A stretch of 64,000 nt of DNA, from contig JAEVLN010000006.1 of NCBI GenBank assembly GCA_018350325.1, positions 2,246,693-2,310,692 of the forward strand. The letters are read 5' to 3'. Source of the DNA: Globodera rostochiensis. Its lineage: Eukaryota > Nematoda > Chromadorea > Rhabditida > Heteroderidae. The notes under the pieces are model-generated. The model did not search any database and was not told the DNA's origin. It worked only from the letters and a program-made list of their open reading frames with translations. A program made the translations under genes and the position numbers. Numbering within the stretch: the stretch's first letter is position 1; each line of letters begins with the position of its first letter. This document shows, piece by piece, positions 1-11,799 of the stretch.

Positions 1-767
1 TTGGAGTTTAATTATGTTTTTAGCAATTAATTTAACTTTGAAACTTTTTATTTAAAAATATGAAATACTTATTTTCATGAATTTGAAAATTAAGAATTTA
101 TGTTGGGGAAAGGAGGTAACATTTCAATAAATGTTGATGAAAAGAATTTTTTTATATTCGACACACAACGCCAATGTTGTTTTTTCTAAGGAAGTTTGAT
201 TGGCGTTCTGTTTAAAACGTGTACAAATAAATTCATGGCTATCGGTCCCGGAGCCTTCCATTTGGGCACAAGGATTCGGATTCTACGCCACCTGAATACC
301 CATAGAAACACTTTTTTATCGACTTTGAAAAAAGAAAATTATTTTTTCAAAACAGGGAGCCCGCAAACCAATTTCGTAATGTATTATTTAAAAAAAAATC
401 CGGAATTAGTGCCCAAATGACCCGGTGCCCTAAAGATTCGGTGCCCAAATGACTCGTGCCCAAATGACTTGTGCCCAAATGACATGGCGCCATCGGTCCG
501 AATCCCACTCTGAGTGCCGATTCAGTCCCGTACTGAAGCTAAGATTAAGCCTAGCTTGGCCTAAGCCACCCTGGATTGGGGTTTGTTAGGCTTAAGCCTA
601 AGCCTAAGCTTAAGCTTAGACCTAGCCTAAGACGTGCAGAGGATTCGAGACACTTTTGGGTTAGGCTTAGGCTTAGCCTAAGACGTCAGGAGATTCGGGA
701 AGTTTTGGCTTGAGTGGGCGTTCGGACCGGAAGCGAAATTCATCACAAAACTTTTGCAAACTTTTAG
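1..767. other. Left-edge non-coding stretch, intron or intergenic
   Basis: No exon of the acyltransferase could be recognised here, although an upstream part of that gene is expected. The stretch holds AT-rich sequence, one copy of the dispersed word GATTCGGATTCTACGC (about 265-285) that recurs at 35.5-37.6 kb, short reiterated phrases reading GTGCCCAAATGA (about 410-480), and a TTAGGC-like block (listed separately). Confidence 0.5.
483..700. repeat. Dispersed repeat rich in TTAGGC/GCCTAA words, copy 1
   Basis: A block of degenerate TTAGGC and GCCTAA words in both orientations, with a shared phrase CCTAAGCCACCCTGG. The same phrase and flanks occur inverted at 15838-15985 and in part at 28945-29050, so this is a dispersed repeat family. 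TTAGGC is the nematode telomere unit (established). A telomeric origin is only an inference, because the words are scrambled and palindromic instead of tandem. Confidence 0.6.
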
Positions 768-3042
768 GGTACTGGGAATGGCACCGTTCTTCTCGTTGGC
801 AACAGTCATGCTGATGTCATTTCGCGTGAATTGGAAGAGGAAATGAACGGCCAGTACAATAAACTGCAAATGTTCACAATGCCGGGTACATAAATATTTA
901 AATAATGCCAAAAATGCAATTTTTTATTTTGATTTTTTTGGAACTCCGAGTGCCTAAGAAAGGGTTCTTCTTATTTTGATATTTGGGACCCGAACTTTGG
1001 GGTCATTGTGTTCAAAATTTTCCAGAAATATTTGTACAAATACTAAATTTAAAAAATTGGTTATTGATTCGTTCTTTATGCAAGACGCTGTCTAAATCTT
1101 TTTGAGAATTTTAAACTCGATTTTTAGAACAATTTTTTGAAATTTTTTACAAAAAATGAAAGCCCCTAAAGAATGGATTCATTTAAAAAAGGTCATTTTT
1201 GAAAATTTTTACATTGAAAGCCTAAGCCTAAAGAATGTATTCATTTAAAAGGTCATTTGAAAATTTTTACAAAAATGAAAGTCCCTAAAGAATGGATTCA
1301 TTTTAAAAAAAGTCAATAAATCAATGTCGAAGCTAAAACATTATTTAGGTTTAGTTTTTTAAGAAAATGCCAAAAAGTGCCTAAATAATCTAAAACCCTA
1401 CCCATATGACATGTGGAACAAACCAACAACAACAAAAAACAGTTAAATGCTCTTGGTTCATCAACAGGTTGCATGCCGATTAGCATGCCGGAACATTTTA
1501 TCACTTTTGACCCGGGCCACATTATTCCATGCCCGTTCTACACTCGGACTGTGAAAAAAATTGTTGAGCAGGCCAAGCCGGATGTGCTCTTCTTGGTGTT
1601 CCGGTCAGTGCCACATTAATTTTAGCCTAAATTTGGCATTATGAGAGGAGGATGGTCCCCCCTCCCCCATCTCATCACTTCCCAACTTATCACCAATCAA
1701 GATCGGGCACTAACTTGCTTCAACCTTAACCAATTCACAAACAATTAGAGCCAATCAAAAGATCTCGAAGAGTTGAAGCTAACATTAAGTTAAAGCTTTG
1801 AGATTGGACAAATTTCAAAAAAGTTATGGCCTTAACACTTGAGAAAGTTTAAAAATTTCGATTTTTATAGGTTTTGTGGCCAAAGTTAGTGCCCGATCTT
1901 GATTGGTGATGAGTTGGCTTGGTGATGAGATGGGTTGACCCCGAGTAGGATTTCTAAATTAAAATTTTTAAAGATTTAATTTTAAATAGTTTTTTCGCGG
2001 AAAGTTCAGCAGATTTTTTTCCATTTTTGAATTTCAGATGGTATGATGAACTTCTGAATGTGCAATTAAACGAAAATGGGACAAAAAATGACGAAATTTT
2101 GAATGCATTTCGACATGAACTTCGTCATTTTCAAAAATATGCCAAGCACATCTTCATTTCGGCGCCAACCTTACAGTACAAACACGTCGTGGCCAAAGAG
2201 TTGGCCAAACGATTGTGGCAACACGCGGCGCTTGGCGATCTGCACCTTTCACGCCAGGTACAGTAGCAAAATTTTAATGCTTGAATTGGATGTAGAGACC
2301 GGAATTTTGAGAAATCCCGAACCTGGATCTGGATTTTGGAAATGACCTGGACCTGGATTTTGGAAATGACCTGGACCTGGATTTTGGAAATGACCTGGAT
2401 CTGGATTTTGGAAATGACCTGGATCTTGGATTTACCAGGATTAAAAATTCTGATTTCCAGAATATCCCGATCCTGGTGCTTCGTTGAAAATGCCAGGATT
2501 CCGGATCAGGAGTCCTGGAAAATCCTGGTCTGGCTGGATCCAATCCAGTCCGATCTCTAATCGGATGGCATAAGTAAAAGTGCATATAGTATTTTGATAC
2601 GGTACTCTCAAATGATGTGTATTTTTTGGTAAGCATTATACCATAGGTTTAAAAACTACCGTACCAGCCTGAAGCATTTAAACAGTACATTTTGAGTACG
2701 ATACCTCTCTCTCTCTCTGTGCCAATTATTGCACATCACATTTGAACATAAAGTGTATCTACCGTAACACTTTTCTACCGTCTCACCAATGTACCGTACC
2801 TTTAGGAACACTACACCGCAAACCGCTTCTCCTATGAACGTCTCCGTCTTCTGGAGTGTCCAAAATGCGAGCTGTTCGACTTGGCCGACCATTTCTGTGA
2901 CCAAAAAGTGGACAAATGTTGGGCATTTGACGAGCAAACACAGCTTGCCTACTTCTTTGACAACAACCACCTCAGCTATTTGGGCCGACAAGCAATTCGG
3001 CCCTATCTGAGGACAATAATCAACAAAATGGTGGTCCATTGA
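768..3042 (+). CDS. Acyltransferase (OAC/nose-resistant type), C-terminal SGNH domain, 5' part missing
   Basis: Exons 768-885, 1468-1603, 2038-2257 and 2806-3042 join in phase and give about 236 C-terminal residues ending at a TGA. The first exon carries VLLVGNSHAD, the block I nucleophile motif of an SGNH hydrolase fold. The last carries DNNHLSYLGRQAIRPYL, the D-x-x-H block V typical of the SGNH domain fused behind the membrane acyltransferase-3 domain. In this family the membrane part transfers acyl groups and the SGNH part lies on the lumenal side (family knowledge). The membrane domain is absent here, so the gene starts off-window or its exons were not recognised. Cysteines around PKCELFDLADHFC may form disulphides. 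Two introns carry transposons: 1604-2037 a foldback element, 2258-2805 a hAT-like element. The first exon start is set by the AG at 766-767. Confidence 0.75.
1655..1940. mobile_element. Foldback (MITE-like) element in acyltransferase intron
   Basis: The left arm, about 1655-1715, is matched in reverse complement by the right arm, about 1883-1940. The arms share CATCTCATCACC and CACCAATCAAGATCGGGCAC. The centre contains CATTAAGTTAAAGCT, GATTGGACAA and AAAAAAGTTATGGCC, phrases also found in the foldback at 12641-12933. The ATCTCATCACC end recurs in the foldback at 38950-39285. It lies wholly inside intron 1604-2037. Confidence 0.7.
2293..2559. mobile_element. hAT-like non-autonomous element, TAGAGACCGG family
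   Basis: Begins TAGAGACCGG and ends CCGATCTCTA. It is flanked by ATTGGATG on the left and ATCGGATG on the right, an 8-bp duplication matching at 7 of 8. The interior is a 24-bp tandem repeat of GGAAATGACCTGGACC type followed by a partly inverted version. It sits in the last acyltransferase intron. Confidence 0.75.
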
Positions 3043-3117
3043 AGTTTGGCACTTTTGGTGGTTGAAAAGATGATTTGAATTTGGCGCATTTGTTGTGGCA
3101 ATTTAATTGATTATTTA

Positions 3118-3507
3118 TAGAGACCGGATTTTCATGGTTTAGATAACATGCTTTTTTGCAGAATAGGGGGCCATGAGAGAAGCCCAAAAATAGCTTTCAT
3201 TTCGAAAAAAATTTAACATATTTTGGCTTTTTTGAGAATTAATCCATATTTTGCCATTTTTTTCATAATAAATCCATAGTGTTTTCCTTATTATTTTTTT
3301 ATAAAATATTCAAAAAACATGTGAAAAATATTATATTTACAACTGTAAAAGGAAAATTAATAAAAGATGACGAATTTTGAAGGGTTTCAAGCAAAAATTT
3401 GACTGGATTTAGTCAGTTTTAGTACATTTTTAGTCCATTTTTGGCACTTTTTGGGGTTTTCGGTCCATATTTTGGGGGGTTTTTAGTCCATATAAATCCG
3501 GTCTCTA
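3118..3507. mobile_element. hAT-like non-autonomous element, TAGAGACCGG family
   Basis: Starts TAGAGACCGGATTT and ends AAATCCGGTCTCTA, so the terminal inverted repeats are 14 bp. The flanks are ATTATTTA and GTTATTTA (7 of 8). The AT-rich interior resembles 45425-45570 (shared phrases TTTTTTGAGAAT, TTCATAATAAATC, GACGAATTTTGAAGGG), so a related copy lies in an innexin intron. Confidence 0.75.
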
Positions 3508-4136
3508 GTTATTTATCTGCGAGTATTAATTTAAACATTTTTTTGGCGTTGTGTATGAGGATTTAATTTAATTGTTTGTTTTGGTTATACTTATTTTTAT
3601 CGTCTGTCATCCGGATTTAAGCAATTTTGGGTTTGGAAAGTTTCGATTTTTAAGGGCTTTCTTTTCCTAGTTTGATCTAATCAATTCAACAGTTTGGGAT
3701 CGATCTGCCGAACCCTAATTTATTTTATTTCAAAAAACTACGCGATTTGTGTGGCATTTTGATAGTTCCACAATCTTGGCTTTCTGTTTTTTTACATTTA
3801 TTTGGACTATTCGATTATGTTTAAATAATTTATCAATGTGTTTTAGAAACAGTTATAGACCCAAAATTCCATCTGTTTTTTTTGAAAGGCTATAACTTTT
3901 TAAAAAAATCAAATAAACAAAATGCCAATCGAAAGCTCTAAGAATTATTTGAAAAAAAGCCAAACGGTTCAATTTGTTTTAAAATAGTGCCAATGTGAAA
4001 AAGCAGGGGTTTTTGATAGTATTATGGAAATAATTTTTTCAAAAATTAACTTTGCTTTACAAAATTTTTAAAAATTTAAAGCTTTTAAATATTACTTTTT
4101 ACGTTTGTTTTGGTTGAGTTTTAAAACAGTTATAGC
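3508..4136. other. AT-rich intergenic stretch
   Basis: No coding pattern or recognisable RNA gene. It contains runs of poly-A and poly-T and ends at the target duplication of the 753-bp hAT element. Confidence 0.5.
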
Positions 4137-4889
4137 CAGGGTACCCAGATCTGAGGTTTTAGCCTCATTTTGTGGTTTTTTGATAGTCCAATGAGGCTAA
4201 ATTTTTAAAATGAGGTTTAGCCTCATTTTGTGGTTTTTTGGGGGTTGTGAGGTTTTTTGAGGCTTTTTGGGAATTTCACTGATAAATGGTAAATTTCTTT
4301 TAAATTTTGAATATTTGGCGTAATGGTTAATTCATTTTTTCTCTATATTTTCAAAAAACCTCTTTTCCCATCGATTTTATTGTAAAAAAAAGTTTTATTT
4401 GCAAATTTAGTTGCAAATCTTTTTCAATTTTTTTAAAGCAAAAAAGCATCACATCTTCTGCAAATTTAGTTGCAATCTCTTAACAAATCGAGTCAAAAAA
4501 GCGAAAAATGTTCTCGGCGGCGCCTATCGGCACCGCCGACCCCCCCTCCCCCCACTAAAAAAAGTATTTGGGAAAACCGCGCGCAAAAAAAACATGATTT
4601 TAGCAAAATGGACGGATGTCCGCAATTCATTAAAAGTTGAGACCGTGAAATCACTGGCCCAAATCAAAGTCAATTTTGATTATTCGTGCCCCGAGTTTTA
4701 CCAAATGTTAATTTCAAACAAAAAACTACTTTTATCAATCATGGATAATCAAAAATATGTCATTTGAGCATTTTACACTCACCATTTACCGGTTAAATAA
4801 TGCTTTAGAAAAATGAGGTTTTTTGGTACTAAATGAGGCTTTTTTGCCTGCCAAATGAGGCTTTTGAAAATTTTCATCTGGAAACCCTG
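4137..4889 (+). mobile_element. 753-bp hAT element with transposase remnant
   Basis: Termini CAGGGTACCCAGATCT and, reversed, CAGGGTTTCCAGATGA form imperfect inverted repeats. The flanking 8 bp are identical (GTTATAGC at 4129-4136 and 4890-4897). CAGGG ends and an 8-bp duplication are hAT hallmarks. Near 4604-4767 an open frame on the + strand contains SLKVETVKSLAQIKVNF and later EFYQML, which resembles the extreme C-terminus of hAT transposases (weak, from memory of the family). The interior repeats TGAGGTTTTAGCCTCATTTT words and holds a GC-rich hairpin at 4515-4538. Confidence 0.7.
4515..4538. repeat. Dispersed GC-rich hairpin, copy 1 (CGGCGGCGCC-TATC-GGCACCGCCG)
   Basis: A 10-bp stem with a TATC loop. 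The same 24-bp hairpin occurs at 20321-20344, 51227-51250 and 52131-52154, always with an AT-rich flank ending TTCTC or starting GAGAA. It is far more GC-rich than its surroundings. Confidence 0.8.
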
Positions 4890-5560
4890 GTTATAGCCTT
4901 TCAAAGCCCCGTTTGGATCATTATTCTTGGCGATGTGTTTCATTTCAAAAAAAATGATGCTAAATTCAATTCACTTTTATTAGCACATATTTAAACATAA
5001 ACAAAACAAACAGAAAAAAACTACAAAATTATCATTGAAATTGAGAGGTGTTCACCGGAATATACAACATTAAACTGGTCGTCACTATTGTAATTTATAA
5101 ATTAGGGGTATTAAAAAAGATTTTATACAATAAACATAAACAATTAAGTGCAGAAATGCGCCTAAAAATAGTAATATTTTTAATTGATTTAAATCTAATT
5201 AAATCCTATTTAAAAAAACATAAAATATGCCCGTAGCGCCCACCGCTGTCTATCTAATTCATAAACTTAATTAAACAATAAATCTTAAAATTTCCAAAAA
5301 AATTTTTTCATTGTCTAAAACTCTAGAAAAAACATTAAAATTTGTGAATATATTAGTGAAATATGTTTACCGAACCCGAAAGATGGTTACGGTACCTTGG
5401 GCAATAATGTGAAAAACTGTGAATGACAATTTGTTCAACTGACAAGTGCAATAATTGGCAAATGACTGTGGAGCGGCTGACATAAAGGCTGTTGAGATTG
5501 TTATGGGGAAAGACAGTAAAAGTCTCAAAAAATCTAAGATTTTCCTCAAATCTTAGACTT
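4890..5560. other. AT-rich intergenic stretch
   Basis: No exon or RNA gene could be recognised. Small open frames here are AT-rich and lack family motifs. Confidence 0.5.
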
Positions 5561-5567
5561 TAACCCC

Positions 5568-5990
5568 AGGCGATGGATGGACAACAAAGTCAGACTTTTC
5601 CCTCAAGGGATGGCCAAAAAATCAGACTTTTCCCTCAAGGGATGGGCAACAAAATCAGACTTTTCCCCTCAGGGTATGGGCAACAAATTTCTTAGACTTT
5701 TACCCTCAGGGGATGCACAACAAAATCAGACTTTTCCCTCAAGGGATGGGCAACAAAATCAGACTTTTCCCCTCAGGGTATGGGCAACAAATTTCTTAGA
5801 CTTTTACCCTCAGGGTATGGGCAACAAATTTCTTAGACTTTTACCCTCAGGGTATGGGCAACAAATTTCTTAGACTTTTACCCTCAGGGTATGGGCAACA
5901 AATTTCTTAGACTTTTACCCTCAGGGTATGGGCAACAAATTTCTTAGACTTTTCCCTTCAGGGGATGGGCACAGAATTTTCCCCTCAGGG
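5568..5990. repeat. 37-bp tandem repeat downstream of the NHR gene
   Basis: About eleven copies of a 37-bp unit containing GGGCAACAAATTTCTTAG and ACTTTTACCCTCA, with early copies carrying AAAATCAGACTTTT instead. It ends about 50 bp past the NHR stop codon. Confidence 0.85.
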
Positions 5991-6038
5991 GATGGGGGGA
6001 AGGAAGCTCATTGGATAGAAATGGTAGCGCATAGCGCC

Positions 6039-9000
6039 TCAGGTAATGCTCAGCGAAGAATACGCGTAGTTCTCGTACCAATATTCGGACATGTTGCAGA
6101 ACTCGAACAGCTGTGCCACCTGGAAGTCCTTGCAGTGCATGTCACAGACAACCTGAAGAATAATTTATTTTTAGGTTAAAAAAAAATTTTTTTTTAAATG
6201 GAAAAACGCTTAAATTCCTAAAAAATAAATTGAAAATTATTCAAAACTAAAAATACCGTAATTCCTAATAAAGCCCCCCCCCCCCTCTAAAATAGAGCCC
6301 CCTTTTTGGGGGGGGGGGGGGGGGGAGGTTGAACAATAGAGCCCTCGGGGGCTCGAATCGCTTTTTACTAAGACACAAAAATCTTCAAAGTCCTCATTCC
6401 TAAATTAGTTTTTAATAGAGTAATTAGGTCGGGCGCCGGGATTTTTGGAAAACCTGGGCCCGGGACTAAGAAAAGTCCCGGTCAGAAAAAACCGGGAGGA
6501 GGACTAATGGACAAAAAAATAAAGCTTTGTAAAAATTGAAAGAATTTAGTAGAAAAAAAGCGGGACAAAATTTTGGTCCCAAAACATGCATAAAATTGTC
6601 TGAAGGCCAAGAATTGAAAACTAAAATTTGAAAAAAACAACTCTTTTTGAGTCATTCTGAAGCTAAAATTTGGGCGGCGCCATTTTTGCTTTAAACATGC
6701 CAAGAATTGAACAACAACAATAAAATTGCCAAGTCCCCCCCTCCCCCGCCCCGACATTTTGTGGCCCCATGGCCGACCACCTCCAACTCGGGCAACAGCA
6801 ACAGAATTTCGCCCAGCCGCACGGTCGGTTCCTCAACACCGGTGCTGGCGTAATGTTTGAACAGCCGTCGGACGGCCCATTCGCGACGTTCCTGCATTAT
6901 ATGTCGAGTGGACTCGTCCACAAAGCGATTGTCTAAACACAAAATCATAAAATTAAAAACAAATAAATTTTGAAAATTTGCAAAAATTACCAAACCCAAA
7001 AAATGTTTTTTTGCCATTTTTAGCTGAACAAATATTCTAAGATATTTTTTTTTGATAATTTTTGCAATAAATATAGCAATCATTTTGTTGGGCAAACAAA
7101 GAAATAATTTATACTTTAAATGCATATTTTATTAATAAAAAAACTCAATACATATTTACTTTTAAAGTAAAAATCAATTTATTAAATAAATTTAAAAAAA
7201 ATTTTTGAATTTTTTGAATCTGTTTAAAAGTCGGCACGGCACACTTACTGCTTCCACTCCACATGAGCAGCATGTGAATTGCCACAATTTCGGCGTCTGT
7301 AATGCGCAATTCGGCAAATGGTAGCACCAAAGTGTGCCACAGACGGTCGATGGTGGGCCGCAGAATTCTTAAGGAATTCAAGAAGAATGTCACTTTTTGA
7401 GCAGATTTAAATTGTCGAGAGTCTTGAAACGATTTTGAAGAGAAGTGAAAAGGCCGCAGAATTCTTAAGGAATTCAAGAAAAATGGCACTTTTTGGGCAA
7501 ATTGAAATTGTCGAGAGTCTTGAAACAATTTTGAATAGAAAAGGCCGCAGAATAAGAATTCAAGAACCCCCAAATTGAAATTGTCGAGAGTCTTGAAACA
7601 ATTTTTGAATAGAAGTGAAAAGGCCGCAGAATTCTTAAGAATTCAAGAAGAATGGCACTTTTTGAGTCCCCCAAATTGAAATTGTCGAGAGTCTTGAAAC
7701 GATTTTGAATTGACAGCATTCTGATCATTTTATCAGTGAAAAAATTGTGAATTGAGTGATAAACGATAAAAAAAAAATGAGTACAAATTCTCGAGAGTTT
7801 TGAGTACATTTTCCGAATATTAATACATTGTTGTTGATCAATGAATGGAATCTTCTCGACAATTTGATCGATAAAATTAATTTGTTTTTATTGAGTCACG
7901 CAACAAAAGCAATTTGTCATATGACAATCGAGAGTTTGTTGAATCAATTCAAATAATTTTTTTAAGTTATTTATCAATTTCCTACAACATTTTTGATGAT
8001 TTCTAAATTTTTGCTTACTGAAATTTTGCCTTCCGCGTGTGTTCGTCGTCCCGCGTTGTTTCAAAGCCGGTTCGATCAGGCGGCACGTAAGTGTTGTTTG
8101 GCATTGCAAAATTGCCATCAGCGACCAGTTTTGGATGCTTGCTGGCCGTATAAAAATGGTCACTGAATTCAAAAATAAGAAAGTCGTCCATCTGATCAAT
8201 TTTTTTATTATTCCAGTATATTTTTGGAATGTATACATCTGATCAGTGATCAGTGATCGCGATTGATCAGAACGCGCATATCATGCATCATCTGATCACT
8301 TTTTTGGGTCAATCCTGAATTGATCGAAACGCGTTTTTGATTAAATTTGGTGGTCGATTTTAAATCGGGAATATTTTATTAGGTGCATTTTTGATCCGTC
8401 CGATCACGTCGGGTTCATAAATCACTCACAGTGACAGTTTTCGAACGGTGTACCGCTTGAAGAGCGTGATGCGTTCCTTCGCCGGAAGTTGCCGAAACGG
8501 TGACAACTTTTCTATCCAGTACATCAGGCCACTCTTAAATAGCAATAACACAAATGTGTTAATTAATATAAGCAAAAATGTATGCTTTTTAAAGAATTTA
8601 AAATGCATTAAAATACGAAAAAATAAAATAATTTACAATTAATTTTGAATTTGTTGATATTTTTCCGACCAATTCAATTTTGCTCAACACGTCCAGATCG
8701 GTTGGCTCCAGTGGCCGCCATTTTGTGCACTAAATAAGCAATTTTCCACACTGATCGATCACCAATCACTCACATCGCCATGTTCTTCGTTCAAAAATGT
8801 TTCGATTGGCGTCACCGCTCTGTTCATCCAAATCAAATGTTCCCGATAGTAACTCACCAAACTAAAAAATAGAAATGTTCCAATGTCTCTGTCTGGACAT
8901 AAATGTCGAAGTTGGATTCGGACATTAGGACCTATCGAGAATCTCAAAAAACATCAAAAAAAATTAAACGATCAAGATTCGTTCGAGATCGCTAAAAATC

Positions 9001-11069
9001 TCGTCAAGATTTAGCGAGATTTCGATCGAGAATCTCGAAAAAATCTCGGCAATATTTAGCGAGATTTCGATCGAGAATCTCAAAAAACATCTTAAACGAT
9101 CGAGATTCGTTAGAGATTACTAAAAAATCTCGAAAAAATGTTATCAATGAGATTTCGATCGAGAATCTCAAAAAAAAATCTCGTCGAGATTTAGCGAGAT
9201 TCGATCGAGAATCTCGATCCATCTCTAATTAAAAGACATGCATTCAATCAATCTTCCAAAATTGTCACGGATTTTTTATTTTTGCCAATTGTCAGAGTGA
9301 TCAAACGTGATCCGAAATGTCGGTTACCTAATACATTTCTGATCAGAATTCTGATCAAACAACCCATTCTCCTATTCACCGTACTCGTCAAACTCTCGTT
9401 GTTCCGGGTCCGTCTGGTGCCATTGTTGTGGTACTACGAGCAGATGATGATGTCGTCCGGTGGCATTTTGTGTGCCAATGCCAACATCAGCGGTGGTCTC
9501 TGCCCGGCCGGGCATTGCCCTGCTGGTGTTGCTGCTGCTACTAGTCGGCTCCATGGTTTGGTACTGCTCAATGACGTCATCATCCACCTGTAGTACATCC
9601 ACTTCCTCCTCCTCCTCCTCCTCGTCGTCATCATCATCCGCCGTCTCGCGCTTGATGCTTTTGATGAATTGAATGGCCGCATGGTCTGCCCGGCAGTCGA
9701 TGTGCTGCTTGGCCAGCTCGGTCGAGCTGGGCAGGTAAAGGCATGCGTTTTGGGCAGTCAACGGCGAGCAGGACAGCAATGTTTGATGCAGTTGATAGGC
9801 GTTGTCTTGAAGAAAATGCCAAAAGCATTTATAAACGCCGCAGGGATCAAAATTTTTTATTACCCTCAGGCATTAAGTAATGCCTCTCCATTGTCGTCGC
9901 GCTTTCCACAGAGGGCAACAACGTGTTCGGTGAGCCTGTGTTGCCCCGGAGGGGTGATTTGTTGATCAAACAACAAATGCCTTCGGGCAAAATGGAATGC
10001 TCACTTACAGTCCGACACGCTGGCCGGCGCTTCCGTCTTCACGGCAGCGGTGCCATCGCCCAGCTCAAAAATCGCGTGCCGTCGCCGCTGGGGCGCTCGA
10101 CGATTCTTCTGGCTGCCCGTCGGGTCCCGCTTCGGTTGAACATCTGAATAAAATGGAGTTTTGACTAGAGCCCGGCCGAGACGAGATCCCGTCTGGAGAT
10201 CTCGAAAAAGCTCGACGAGATTCTCGAGAAATCTCGTCTTGAATAAAACTGAATTTTCGAGATTTTTCAAGATCCGAGATTTTTTCGAGAATCTCGTCTC
10301 GAGATCACGAAAAATCTCGACGAGATTCTTGCGAAATCTCGTCTCGAGATCTCGAAAAATCTCGTTTCTGAAACTGAATTTTCGAGATATTTCGAGATCC
10401 GAGATTTTTTTCGAGAATCTCGTCTCGCTCGAAGCTCAAGTCCGGTCTCTAGTTTTGACTGCCCCCACCTGAGTCGCGCATGCCGGCCAACTTGCACTTG
10501 GCCAACCTGCATGCCCTGCAGGCGCAACGCACGCTCACATCAACATCACAGTTGTCACCTTTGCGGCAAACAAAATGCTAAAAATGTCTAATTAAAATTT
10601 GTTAGAAATTGAGCATTATGACGATCAGTAGGTAGTCTTGGCGCAATATTTTTTGGATCTGATCGATCACAAATTTGATAAAAAAATCGGATCAGCATCT
10701 GTCATAATTTTGTATTGAAAATGCTAGCCTGTTTGTAGGTGACGGACCGCCGGAAAAAAGCATTACAACTTCTACATGAAATTGCGCCATAATGGAGACC
10801 TTAAAAAAGGTTGTGCCAAACATTATGCCAAATTTAAATTTTATAATATTGGCATTGTGCAAATTGTGCCAACCGTCTGCGGGCGCGTTGCACACGGCAC
10901 ACAAACTGTTGGCATAGTCAAGCCGCGATTTTTTGGTGCGCCTCAGGGGCTGTTGTTGTTGTGCGGCGGAACAATGGGAGCCGGACGGGTCATAGGCATT
11001 CATTGCCTGGGGCGACCCGAACGGCAACATCATGCTCAACACCGGCTGGTTAACAGAGGGTGAAAGCAT
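6039..11069 (-). CDS. Nuclear hormone receptor (nematode type), 13 exons, about 594 residues
   Basis: Exons (5'->3'): 11069-10874, 10799-10729, 10577-10469, 10143-10009, 9935-9864, 9805-9385, 8861-8774, 8729-8670, 8533-8430, 8162-8019, 7367-7249, 6932-6781, 6152-6039; codon phase closes throughout. Residues 57-114 form the DNA-binding domain. Finger one has C57, C60, C74 and C77 with P-box CRSCNAFFRR; finger two has C93, C99, C109 and C112. A hinge of about 220 residues carries Asp/Glu and Ser runs. The ligand-binding domain starts near residue 335, with YWIEKLSPFRQL (helix 3 region) and RLGEILLLLPELE (helix 9/10). It is expected to be a nuclear ligand-regulated transcription factor. The intron after exon 2 appears to start with GC (CAG|GCTAGC). 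The Met at 11069 is the first in frame, but an upstream exon cannot be excluded. Which NHR it is cannot be said. Confidence 0.88.
6242..6400. repeat. C/G homopolymer-rich palindromic stretch in NHR intron
   Basis: Starts ATACCGTAATTCC, like the TACCGT palindromes at 46-50 kb, and continues through poly-C, TAGAGCCCCC and a run of more than 15 G. It looks like a truncated or collapsed member of that family, in the last NHR intron. Confidence 0.4.
7363..7720 (-). repeat. About 90-bp tandem repeat spanning the exon 11 acceptor of the NHR
   Basis: On the minus strand exon 11 begins TTAAG|AATTCTGCGGCC. The upstream intron holds three further copies of this junction (near 7452, 7542 and 7620), each followed by the same CTTTTC and GTCGAGAG-type filler. 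Each copy therefore includes the acceptor AG and about 12 exon bases; one copy has lost part of the junction. Confidence 0.8.
8945..9235. repeat. Reiterated GAGATTTCGATCGAGAATCTC words in NHR intron
   Basis: Four to five copies of a roughly 60-bp phrase made of GAGATT, TCGATCGAGA and ATCTCG words. The same vocabulary fills the TAGAG-family elements at 10166, 44788 and 61058, so this is probably a member whose ends are not clear. Confidence 0.6.
10166..10451. mobile_element. hAT-like non-autonomous element, TAGAG family
   Basis: Begins TAGAGCCCGGCCGAGACGAG and ends AAGTCCGGTCTCTA. The flanking 8 bp are identical, GTTTTGAC at 10158-10165 and 10452-10459. The interior is built of CTCGAAAAATCTCGACGAGA words. 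It is inserted in the NHR intron just 3' of the zinc-finger exon. Confidence 0.85.
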
Positions 11070-11561
11070 TGATTGGTTGAGCCTTGATCACTGATCAGTT
11101 CCGCTTGACTCGGAGAGTTGAGCAGACTGATCCAACTACTAGCCTCTCTGCTTTGATGTTGATCAGAGATCGGTCCGCTTCTGTTGACAAATTTTGTGGC
11201 CAACTGTTTGGGGCCCAAAGTGTAATTTTCTAAAAAGTAAATTTGAGTTTACTGTGACAAATGCAAATTGAATTTAGCACAATTTGTTTAAATATGATGT
11301 TGTTATACAAAACGCCAAAAAAAATGTCAAATTTAAAACAGGTAAATTTTCAATAAAAGTAAAAATTAAAAATAGAAAATTGCTTTGCTGCAATATGCCA
11401 AATAATTAAAGTTTAAAATAAGATACTCTACTTCTGCTGAATAATTTAATTACAAAATGTTAACATTAATTGTAAATGATCGTTTCGGCGACACGCCAAA
11501 AATAATGCAAAATTTAAATATAAATGGAAACTTTGTCCCACATTCTTGTTATCTAAATACC

Positions 11562-11798
11562 TAGAGTAGGCCGGGACCGGGACAGGTACTGAAGTCTCCA
11601 ATTTTGGGACTGAATTTCCCCCTTATAAAATTCCGGTTTTTTAATTTTCTCAATCCCGATCCCGGGTTTTCCCCAAAAATCCCGGTTTTTTAATTTTCTC
11701 AATCCCGATCCCGGGTTTTCCCCAAAAATCCCGGTTTTTTAATTTTCTCAATCCCGATCCCGGGTTTTCCCCAAAAATCCCGGTCCCGGCCTACTCTA
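11562..11798. mobile_element. Inverted-ended element with CCGGGACC words and 49-bp tandem
   Basis: Ends TAGAGTAGGCCGGGACCGGG and, reversed, TAGAGTAGGCCGGGACCGGG, about 20 bp of near-perfect inverted repeat. The flanks are TAAATACC and TAAAAATACC. The interior includes three copies of a 49-bp unit (CTCAATCCCGATCCCGGG). Same architecture as the TAGAG family. Confidence 0.7.
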
Positions 11799-11799
11799 T

